Source: an uncultured Mollicutes bacterium (GTDB lineage Bacteria > Bacillota_I > Bacilli_A > RFN20 > CAG-826). Taken from it: a DNA stretch of 10,707 nucleotides. The number at the start of each line of letters is the position of its first letter. Position 1 is the first letter of the stretch. The position numbers were made by a program, and so were the translations under genes. Below are positions 1 through 5,674 of the stretch, piece after piece. Location of the stretch: positions 1 through 10,707 of the forward strand of contig URTN01000013.1 of NCBI GenBank assembly GCA_900550795.1. The letters run 5' to 3'. Under the pieces are notes generated by a model. The model saw nothing but the letters and a program-made list of their open reading frames with translations. It was not told the DNA's origin and did not search any database.

Positions 1-236
1 GAGGATTTGATCTAGATGTTGCAAAAGAGGCGACTAATCAAGCCTTATCTTTTCCTAGCGAAGAAGAAAATAAATCCAATCTAGAATCCGATTATCTAAT
101 TGCAAAAACTAGATATGAAAGAAAATACAGCGGTTATAAATTGTCTAGGGCTATATTTTCTTACCTATTAAGGAAAGGCTACGAATATGATGATATTTCT
201 AATTTGGTAAAAGGAGAAAACGATGAAAATAATTGA
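1..236 (+). CDS. recX: RecX-like regulatory protein, C-terminal part (5' end outside window)
   Basis: The open frame from base 3 to the TGA at 234-236 gives 77 residues with no start in the window, so the gene is cut by the left edge. The C-terminal part has a charged helix followed by a pattern like KLSRAIFSYLLRKGYEYDDI, which resembles the last helical repeat of RecX proteins (L..KGF.YD.I). RecX family members are usually 150-270 residues and bind RecA filaments to limit recombinase activity in the cytoplasm. The gene overlaps the next one by 14 nt, and the ribosome binding site of that gene (AAGGAG, 211-216) lies inside this frame, so the two are probably translated from one message. The assignment rests on a short helical segment, so a different helical-repeat protein is possible. 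Confidence 0.65.
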   Translation, partial: GFDLDVAKEATNQALSFPSEEENKSNLESDYLIAKTRYERKYSGYKLSRAIFSYLLRKGYEYDDISNLVKGENDENN

Positions 237-1266
237 TTTAAAAGATGGCGATAGCTTTTCTGGCCCATTACTAGTCAGCGATTGCAAAAAATGCGTCAAT
301 ACGAATGGCAAGCCTTATCTAGCCATTACTTTTCAAGACCAATCTTCTCAAATTTCCGCCCGTCTATGGGAAATAAATAATGAAGAAGAGATATTAAAAA
401 AAGGAAATGTAGTCCATGTCGAAGGAAAAGTACTTTCCTATAACAAATCACTTCAAATTCGCTTGTTTAAGGTTACTAGCGATACCCTTGGGTTAAATCC
501 AAATGATTTTGCTATCTCTTCTCCAGTCAAAAAGGAAGATTTGGTAAATAAGCTTAAAGCCTATGTCAATTCAATTTCCGATGCTGAATTAAAACTTTTA
601 GTATCTAATCTAGTTAACAAATACCTAGAGAAACTTTCTATTTGGCCAGCCGCGGTAAGAAACCATCATGAATTCGAGTCTGGACTTATCTACCATTCCG
701 TTACCATGGCGGATTTAGGATTATCTTTCTGCGCGGTTTATCCAAAACTCAATAGGGATTTGGTTTTAGCAGGCTGCCTTGTCCATGATTTTGGCAAGAT
801 GATTGAATTATCAGGCCTTCCTAACGCCGAATTTACTTTGGATGGTAAATTAATCGGTCACATCTCTTTAGGCTTCTACGAGGTCAGGAAAGAGGCTGAA
901 AGGCTAGGTATGCATGAATTCGAGTCTCTTAAAAAAGAAGAACAGACAAAGAGTTCTCCTTTATTCCATAAACACGAGATGGCTTCAATGCTAGAACATA
1001 TAATTTTGTCCCATCATGGCAAATATGAATTTGGTTCCCCTGTCTTACCGCTTACTAAGGAAGCCTATGCCGTTTCTTGCATTGATGATTTTGATGCTAA
1101 GATGATGATTTTAGATAAAGCCTATGAAGGGGCTGAAAAAGGGGAGAATACTTCAAAAATAATGACGATGGACAATAGGTTCTTCTATAATCCATTTAGC
1201 CTAGAGGCTTCTTCCTCTCCTTCAGGATTAAGCTTAGAAAAAGAATTAGACGAATTAAAAAGATGA
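223..1266 (+). CDS. yhaM: YhaM-type 3'-5' exoribonuclease (OB fold + HD domain)
   Basis: A 347-residue protein. Residues 1-85 form an OB-fold nucleic-acid-binding domain, with the motif NGKPYLAITFQDQSSQISARLWE at about 28-50 interrupted by no gaps relative to the family as I remember it. Residues about 145-295 form an HD phosphohydrolase domain: HHEF at 148-151, the metal-binding HD pair at H188-D189 (HDFGK), GHIS at 212-215, SHHGK at 263-267, and the late Asp cluster IDDFDAK at 287-293. This order matches YhaM, which degrades RNA and single-stranded DNA from the 3' end using a metal ion. B. subtilis YhaM is about 314 residues; the extra length here is a Lys/Glu-rich insert near 231-252 and a Ser-rich tail after 325. 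The start at 223 has AAGGAG six bases upstream. It overlaps recX and ends in a hairpin terminator. Confidence 0.92.
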   Translation: MKIIDLKDGDSFSGPLLVSDCKKCVNTNGKPYLAITFQDQSSQISARLWEINNEEEILKKGNVVHVEGKVLSYNKSLQIRLFKVTSDTLGLNPNDFAISSPVKKEDLVNKLKAYVNSISDAELKLLVSNLVNKYLEKLSIWPAAVRNHHEFESGLIYHSVTMADLGLSFCAVYPKLNRDLVLAGCLVHDFGKMIELSGLPNAEFTLDGKLIGHISLGFYEVRKEAERLGMHEFESLKKEEQTKSSPLFHKHEMASMLEHIILSHHGKYEFGSPVLPLTKEAYAVSCIDDFDAKMMILDKAYEGAEKGENTSKIMTMDNRFFYNPFSLEASSSPSGLSLEKELDELKR

Positions 1267-1287
1267 GGCGCGAACCTCATCTTTTTT
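1257..1287. terminator. Bidirectional Rho-independent terminator between yhaM and hit
   Basis: A 12-bp perfect stem (AAAAAGATGAGG at 1257-1268 with CCTCATCTTTTT at 1275-1286) encloses a 6-base loop, CGCGAA. The stem is bounded by A's on one side and T's on the other, so it gives a hairpin plus U-tract on either strand. It spans the yhaM stop codon and touches the stop codon of the convergent hit gene, serving both. Confidence 0.88.
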
Positions 1288-1702
1288 ACTTCATGGCTTT
1301 ATTAATTTCGTGAGCTAAACGTGGAAGATCCATGCTAGAGACATCCTGGGCTTTCATTGTTATCTGGAAGCCTCCTTGTCCTCCGACATATCTAGGAATG
1401 ACATGGACATGGAAATGTGGAACGCTTTGTCCAGCGACTTCGCCGACATTAGTAAGGATATTTACTCCTTTTGCTCCTAGAATAGAGATTTCGGCTTGTC
1501 CGATACGTCTAGCAACATCCATTACTTTGTGCATTTCTTCTTGTGGGCAAGATAAGAAGGAATCATAATGCTTCTTTGGCATGACTAGGGTATGGCCTCT
1601 AGTGGTTTGGGAGATGTCTAGTATCGCTAATACATCATCATCTTCATAAACGACGCTAGAAGGGATTTCACCATCGATGATTTTACAGAATACGTCTTTC
1701 AT
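1286..1702 (-). CDS. hit: HIT-family nucleotide hydrolase
   Basis: A 138-residue histidine-triad protein of normal length for bacterial Hit (HINT-like) proteins. The signature HFHVHVIPR lies at 96-104, with the three histidines H96, H98 and H100 that bind the nucleotide phosphate and provide the nucleophile. FCKIIDGEIPSSVVYEDDDVLAILD near residues 5-29 is the standard N-terminal strand-helix; only the second Cys (C6) of the CxxC seen in many relatives is kept. GHTLVMPKKHY at 36-46 is also typical. Family members hydrolyse nucleoside phosphoramidates or dinucleotide polyphosphates in the cytoplasm; the substrate cannot be told from sequence. AGAAAGG lies about 7-13 bases upstream of the ATG. 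It lies downstream of the two lipoprotein genes on the same strand but is separated from them by a terminator. Confidence 0.93.
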   Translation of the reverse strand: MKDVFCKIIDGEIPSSVVYEDDDVLAILDISQTTRGHTLVMPKKHYDSFLSCPQEEMHKVMDVARRIGQAEISILGAKGVNILTNVGEVAGQSVPHFHVHVIPRYVGGQGGFQITMKAQDVSSMDLPRLAHEINKAMK

Positions 1703-1717
1703 AAATAACCTTTCTAC

Positions 1718-1745
1718 AAAAATAGGGCAGAACTTAATCTGCCCT
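1718..1745 (-). terminator. Rho-independent terminator after the lipoprotein genes
   Basis: Read on the minus strand, AGGGCAGA (1745-1738) pairs with TCTGCCCT (1731-1724) across a 6-base loop, giving an 8-bp stem. It is followed by ATTTTT (1723-1718). It lies about 20 bases past the stop of the second lipoprotein gene and ends only about 16 bases before the hit start codon. Confidence 0.8.
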
Positions 1746-1748
1746 TAT

Positions 1749-1776
1749 ATTATATATCTTCTTTATTAATCAAAGA
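1749..1776 (-). promoter_or_regulatory. Candidate promoter for hit overlapping the end of the lipoprotein gene
   Basis: A perfect TATAAT on the minus strand lies at 1754-1749. The best upstream match at 16-bp spacing is TCTTTG (1776-1771), which is a poor -35; TTGATT (1773-1768) is a better hexamer but only 13 bp away. A start near 1742-1745 would lie in the 5' arm of the terminator hairpin. The match is to a short AT-rich motif, so it is weak evidence. Confidence 0.3.
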
Positions 1777-3373
1777 GATCTGGGAAGGTGGATTTGAAGT
1801 AGTTATAGACGGATTGGTCATGGTAACTAAAGGCCATCTTCTCAACATAATATTGTTTAGCGGCTTTCTTATAGGAATCTGTATCCGATAATAAGGAAGC
1901 AACATTTAGAACGATTTCACGCATATTTTTACCCATTGCAGCGTAATTATCGTCACCAGTTTGGGATAACTTAGGAGCTTTGACGGCTTCATCAACTCTT
2001 ACGATATACCAGGTTGTGGTGTCTTTATCATACATACAATATGGATAAGCTTCGTTAGATTCATATGTTTCAGGAATCATGTAATATGAACCTTGGACAT
2101 TCCAACCAAAGTTTCCTTTGGCTCCAGTGGTTAATGAATCGACTTCATTGGCAACGGAAATCTTAAATAATCTAGTCTTTATTGAAGAGGCTAAATCAGA
2201 TAATCCAGTAGAAGTGTACCAACCTTCGGTGACTTTGGTGGTGGCTTGGATTTCCCTACGCTTCAATTCAAGTCCGATTTCCTTTGTGTAGGCACCGGAA
2301 TTTGTGAAGTCGGTGGTGGATCCAGTCTTGTTACGGTCATCGGTTAGGCCTTTATAATCCTTATTGACTTTGCCCCAGGAGGTTTCTTCTCTTTCAGTGG
2401 AGAATCCGGCTTCGGCATAAATCAAATTGGCATAGGCTTCTTCTTTGCTTCCTGCTTCGAATAATCCTTTATATAGATTATCTAGGAAGTGAAGGTCTCT
2501 AACTGAGGCTGGTTCGATTCCAGCGACTGCAGCTTTGATTTCATCATCGGTCTTGCTAATGACTAATTTAGAATAGCTTCTAACTAATCTTTGAGCAGCA
2601 CCGTCTTTGCTTTCAATATCAGGTAAAGCGATATATTGGACTTTACGGGCATAGCTTCTACCAAGTGAACCATAGTTCTTTTCGATTAGATATTCTTCAA
2701 CCAAGGACTTTCTAAAAGCGGTTGGGAGAAGGCTCTTTTCGATATAATCTTGATAGGTAACATATAAATCTGTGAAATATTCTTCAGCATCTTTATAGGT
2801 CTTGTTTCCGTCAAGTTGCTTTGTAACAAAGCTAGATGGCTTCTTTAGATCAAATAATTCAGAAACTTGGGCATCATAGAATTTCTCTTCTAGGAATTCT
2901 GATCTCTTTTGGTAACTAGAATTGGTAATTACCGAATAGAAGGAATTTAGAATTGAATCTTTAATGTGAGCGATGAAGGCTTTGCAGTTTTTGACACCTT
3001 CTTCACCAGTTCCATAAACGGAATGTGTCTTGATGAATTCAGCGATTTTAGCATCATTACCGGCAATGGTGAATAAACCTTCTTCGGTAACAGTGCCTGC
3101 ATCGTTTTTTACATCATAGAAGCTTCCGAATAGAGTCTTAGCATATATATATAGGATATTGTCGAGAATCTTTTCGGAATTTGTATCACCAGAAGTAACT
3201 AGAGCTTCATAGATTTGTTGAAGATTGTTATTTGGGATGTTTTCGATATCTAGGATCATCTCATCTTGTTTAGAAGATGGAAGAGCGGCCTCGACATCAG
3301 AGCAACCAGCTAGTCCAATGGTTGTTGCGGCTAGCAAGGTAAGAATTGTCTTTTTCATGAATTTATTTTCCAT
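1766..3373 (-). CDS. Large lipoprotein of unknown function, possible diverged PrsA-like paralogue
   Basis: With the chosen ATG this is a 535-residue lipoprotein. The signal peptide has a basic start (MENKFMKK), a hydrophobic stretch, and the lipobox LAGC with the lipidated Cys at residue 24, so the mature protein sits on the outer face of the membrane. The body is mostly helical and rich in Tyr, Lys and Ser. No complete parvulin signature is visible. Features reminiscent of its neighbour are a helical N-terminal region (about 45-170), the strand ARKVQYIAL at 242-250, a conserved-looking RLFKISVAN at 401-409, and a final strand TWYIVRVDEA at 454-463. The start is chosen because GGGAGGAG lies 9 bases upstream; a longer frame starting at 3433 has no such site. 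It overlaps the upstream PrsA-like gene by 11 nt, suggesting coupled translation and a joint extracytoplasmic role. I do not recognise a defined function. Confidence 0.75.
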   Translation of the reverse strand: MENKFMKKTILTLLAATTIGLAGCSDVEAALPSSKQDEMILDIENIPNNNLQQIYEALVTSGDTNSEKILDNILYIYAKTLFGSFYDVKNDAGTVTEEGLFTIAGNDAKIAEFIKTHSVYGTGEEGVKNCKAFIAHIKDSILNSFYSVITNSSYQKRSEFLEEKFYDAQVSELFDLKKPSSFVTKQLDGNKTYKDAEEYFTDLYVTYQDYIEKSLLPTAFRKSLVEEYLIEKNYGSLGRSYARKVQYIALPDIESKDGAAQRLVRSYSKLVISKTDDEIKAAVAGIEPASVRDLHFLDNLYKGLFEAGSKEEAYANLIYAEAGFSTEREETSWGKVNKDYKGLTDDRNKTGSTTDFTNSGAYTKEIGLELKRREIQATTKVTEGWYTSTGLSDLASSIKTRLFKISVANEVDSLTTGAKGNFGWNVQGSYYMIPETYESNEAYPYCMYDKDTTTWYIVRVDEAVKAPKLSQTGDDNYAAMGKNMREIVLNVASLLSDTDSYKKAAKQYYVEKMAFSYHDQSVYNYFKSTFPDLFD

Positions 3374-5438
3374 CGTAGCAAGCTCCTCCCTTTGCCCAGT
3401 CGCCAGTTTTGGCTTTAGCGTCATTAGAACCATATCCGATAGCGCAGACTTCGGAGATTAAGCGCTGGCTGCCATCGTCTTTCATCTTTCTAGCGGCATC
3501 TTGTTGTTGTAAGTATTCAGCGTAGGTAATCCAAGCTTCGTCGAAGGAATCTTGCTTGTCTTCTACAGCTTTGACACGTTTTGATTTGATGTAACTCTTG
3601 ACTAAATCACCAATCTTCTCGTCCTTGAAGTTGATTTTCTTGGTTCCATCAGTATTTTTGGCTTCCAATAATTCTTGGATCATGTAGGTATCCATGTTCT
3701 TGTCGTAATCTTTTACAGCGCTAGAGATCTTGCTAGTTCTTTCGGTGTAATTAGAATCGGCAGATGATTGGAATTTATTAACGAATGTAGTCTTGGCAGC
3801 AATCTTTCCATCACTATTCTTATAGGAAGGATAATAATTTGAATCTCCAAGCTTATCTTCGCTAGTAGCAACCTTTGATGGAGATAACATTGTCCAGTAT
3901 TCAGAAAGACTGGTAACGTTACTTGATTTTCCATCTCCATAATCGGCTTTGGTAGCTAAGGCACCGGTTGGGGTGGCATATTCAGCTAAGGCAGAACGGT
4001 CAACGGTGATGAAGTGGATTCCTTGATAGGAAGAAGTTCCAGCTCTAACAGCGAAGACGATTTGTCCTTTTTCGTTTGTTAAGACATTTTCTCCTAAATC
4101 GATTATGCCTTTGGTATCGTTTTGGAATCCAGGTAAGCCAGCATAAGCAGTAGAAGCTTTACCAGCAGTAACTGGAAGGTTATTGGTTCCAACTTCGCTC
4201 GTCTTATATGAAGCCCAGTTAGTTGCAACTGATCCAGTACCTTCAAGGAAGTCATTGTAATCAATTGAATTTGGGGTAATGACAGCGATTTGGTGGTTGT
4301 TCATGTATTTGTTGAACAAGACATTACGTGGATAGAAGGTAGAAGAATTACTATTGACTTCATATCCAAGGTCAGGTTCGCCATTGCTATGGCTTGCCCA
4401 GGAAACATCATCATCACCTAAGGCAACAAAGGCACCGTAAGGGATTGTTCCAATTCCACGTGCTTCAAATAAAGAAGTAACAGTGTCACTTCCGACTTTA
4501 GCATCAGCGGATGGTAATAGGTTATTCTTAACGCCAGCGCCATATTCATTTGCTTGCTTATTGTAAATGGCATCGACTGCATATAGGCCAAGTTTGAATT
4601 CTTGGACAAATTCAGTATCTTTATCCATTATTTTAAGATCGCCATATTCTTTTGCGGATCCATCATCTTCGGAAAGGTTATAGGCAATGTTACCAAATGT
4701 AAGTCTATCTTTAGAAGTGGTCTTGCCGGTTTCGTCAGTGCTATCGGCACCAGCTAATTCCTTAACGACATCCGATAACTTCTTCGATTCAGAAGAAGAA
4801 ATGGTAGCTTGGGCGTGTTCATTGCTTGAAGCACTTCCAAGTTTGACCAAGATATGGGATACGTGATATGGCATCTTGTCTTTTAGATAACCCTTGGTGA
4901 CTGGACCATAGGTATCTTCAGAACCTTTGAGGCCTTCCCACTTTTTGCCATCACGGATAGCATCAAGGTTTTGTTGGGTGTAGTAGTCGGTGGTATATTT
5001 ATCTTTTTCTTCTTCGTAGAGTTTTTGGTCTAGAAGTTGATCGACATTATCAACACCGGCGCTATCCAAGAGCTTCTCAAATTCTTCTTGGTATTTAGTC
5101 CCGTTGTTCTTGGCATTGGTTTCAGCCTGGTCTTTTAAACCCGAGACTTTCTTTTGTGCTTTAGTTTTTAACTCCGCGAGTGCGGCAGCTTGAGATGGTT
5201 CTTCGTAGAATTTTCTGATTAATACTTCTTGAACCTTGTTAAATGCGGTGCTTGCAGCGCTGCTAGAATTCATATAGCTTCCGAATAGTTCTTCGGCGGT
5301 ATAGTTTGTAACTTTACCTGCGGCGTCTGTGTAAGATAGCACCACGCCCTCATTATAAGTGACCTCGTTACAAGCGGCTAAAGCACCGGTTGCAACTAAT
5401 GCACTAACAATTCCGAGGGTGAGTTTGGCTTTTTTCAT
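3363..5438 (-). CDS. prsA: PrsA-like parvulin-type foldase lipoprotein with long internal insert
   Basis: A 691-residue lipoprotein: MKKAK start, hydrophobic stretch, lipobox LAAC with Cys 23. Residues about 45-175 form a helical region as in the N-terminal domain of PrsA/SurA chaperones. A parvulin peptidyl-prolyl isomerase signature then appears in pieces: HVSHILVKL at 192-200, FGNIAYNLSEDDGSAKEYGDL at about 248-268 (family: F..lA...S.D.gsa..GGDLG), FVQEFKLG at 277-284, and a closing strand QGIHFITVD at 472-480 (family GyHIi.V). About 185 residues separate the last two pieces. The usual GGDLG is YGDLK, so isomerase activity is uncertain. PrsA (about 290 residues) helps exported proteins fold outside the membrane; this protein is over twice that size. 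AAGGAGG lies 12 bases upstream of the ATG. It is first in a two-lipoprotein operon. Confidence 0.78.
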   Translation of the reverse strand: MKKAKLTLGIVSALVATGALAACNEVTYNEGVVLSYTDAAGKVTNYTAEELFGSYMNSSSAASTAFNKVQEVLIRKFYEEPSQAAALAELKTKAQKKVSGLKDQAETNAKNNGTKYQEEFEKLLDSAGVDNVDQLLDQKLYEEEKDKYTTDYYTQQNLDAIRDGKKWEGLKGSEDTYGPVTKGYLKDKMPYHVSHILVKLGSASSNEHAQATISSSESKKLSDVVKELAGADSTDETGKTTSKDRLTFGNIAYNLSEDDGSAKEYGDLKIMDKDTEFVQEFKLGLYAVDAIYNKQANEYGAGVKNNLLPSADAKVGSDTVTSLFEARGIGTIPYGAFVALGDDDVSWASHSNGEPDLGYEVNSNSSTFYPRNVLFNKYMNNHQIAVITPNSIDYNDFLEGTGSVATNWASYKTSEVGTNNLPVTAGKASTAYAGLPGFQNDTKGIIDLGENVLTNEKGQIVFAVRAGTSSYQGIHFITVDRSALAEYATPTGALATKADYGDGKSSNVTSLSEYWTMLSPSKVATSEDKLGDSNYYPSYKNSDGKIAAKTTFVNKFQSSADSNYTERTSKISSAVKDYDKNMDTYMIQELLEAKNTDGTKKINFKDEKIGDLVKSYIKSKRVKAVEDKQDSFDEAWITYAEYLQQQDAARKMKDDGSQRLISEVCAIGYGSNDAKAKTGDWAKGGACYDGK
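3383..3390 (-). promoter_or_regulatory. Ribosome binding site fixing the start of the second lipoprotein gene
   Basis: GGGAGGAG on the minus strand lies inside the last codons of the upstream PrsA-like gene, 9 bases before the ATG at 3373. The in-frame ATGs at 3433 and 3424 are not served by this site, and the ATG at 3358 is 24 bases from it, so 3373 is the best start. Confidence 0.75.
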
Positions 5439-5481
5439 ACTAGACTCGTTCCTCCTTCGTCTTGAACGTAGCGTGTTAATG

Positions 5482-5511
5482 ATATTACTTTAATAAGTAA
5501 TCTTACAAGAA
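5482..5511 (-). promoter_or_regulatory. Candidate promoter for the lipoprotein operon
   Basis: On the minus strand TTCTTG (5511-5506) and TAATAT (5487-5482) are separated by 18 bp, placing a transcription start near 5475, about 37 bases before the ATG. Both hexamers are imperfect, and other AT-rich pairs further upstream are possible. A perfect 7-bp dyad lies between and over these elements. Confidence 0.3.
5484..5501. repeat. Operator-like dyad ATTACTT-TAAT-AAGTAAT
   Basis: Two perfect 7-base inverted arms with a 4-base spacer lie between the candidate -35 and -10 of the lipoprotein operon. That is where a repressor would sit. The arm ATTACTT occurs again at 5614-5620, just before the candidate sufC -35, but without its partner. 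AT-rich dyads arise by chance, so the role is inference. Confidence 0.35.
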
Positions 5512-5545
5512 TTTTTTATGCGTAATTGCCTGTGTGGGCGAAATA

Positions 5546-5562
5546 TAGGTATTTTATGCCTA
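5546..5562. repeat. Imperfect dyad TAGGTAT-TTT-ATGCCTA
   Basis: A 7-base inverted repeat around TTT with one G-T pair, midway in the divergent control region. It ends just before the strong Shine-Dalgarno of the candidate leader ORF. It covers a weak possible -10 (TATTTT, 5550-5555), which has TTGCCT 18 bp upstream (5526-5531). It could be an operator or a small RNA hairpin at the start of a longer sufC leader. Confidence 0.3.
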
Positions 5563-5576
5563 AAAAGGAGTGAAAA

Positions 5577-5645
5577 ATGTACAAAGATTTATCTTTGGTT
5601 AGAAAAGTTTTTTATTACTTTTGTTGTTTAAGAGAGTTCAACTGA
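5577..5645 (+). CDS. Candidate 22-residue leader ORF with tandem Cys codons upstream of sufC
   Basis: An ATG at 5577 is preceded by AAGGAG (5565-5570) at 6-base spacing, as good a ribosome binding site as those of the real genes here. The frame runs 22 codons (MYKDLSLVRKVFYYF, then CC, then LREFN) to the TGA at 5643-5645, ending 29 bases before sufC. The middle is hydrophobic and aromatic and contains two adjacent Cys codons (TGT TGT, 5622-5627). It could be a cysteine-sensing leader peptide for an operon whose desulfurase consumes cysteine, a tiny membrane peptide, or chance. The sequence shows no attenuator hairpin between it and sufC. The best sigma-A-like promoter lies within this ORF, and a transcript from there would not carry it. 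No homologue is recognised. Confidence 0.3.
   Translation: MYKDLSLVRKVFYYFCCLREFN
5582..5597. repeat. Dyad CAAAGAT-TT-ATCTTTG
   Basis: Two perfect 7-base inverted arms with a 2-base spacer lie about 27 bases upstream of the candidate sufC -35. The spacer is too short for a stable RNA hairpin, so a protein-binding DNA site is the more natural reading. It also falls within the candidate leader ORF. It does not match the Fur or IscR sites I know. Confidence 0.35.
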
Positions 5646-5652
5646 CTAGAAT
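5624..5652 (+). promoter_or_regulatory. Candidate sigma-A-type promoter of the suf operon
   Basis: TTGTTT (5624-5629) and TAGAAT (5647-5652) are spaced by exactly 17 bp, close to TTGACA-N17-TATAAT. Transcription would begin near 5659, a few bases before the sufC ribosome binding site GAGGTG (5664-5669), giving a short leader. Confidence 0.5.
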
Positions 5653-5674
5653 ATACACGCTTTGAGGTGTATGT

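Noticed and set aside
3374..3433. Longer N-terminus for the second lipoprotein, starting at 3433
   Set aside because: It would place 20 residues ahead of a good signal peptide, and lacks the GGGAGGAG site that serves the ATG at 3373.
3713..3940. Minus-strand alternative-frame ORFs inside the PrsA-like gene (here and at 4418-4609)
   Set aside because: They are same-strand shadow frames of a gene with clear lipoprotein and parvulin features; no ribosome binding site or domain supports them.
5439..5674. A riboswitch or T-box in front of sufC
   Set aside because: The region is short and AT-rich, with no T-box sequence, no long paired architecture and no terminator hairpin before sufC; only short dyads are seen.
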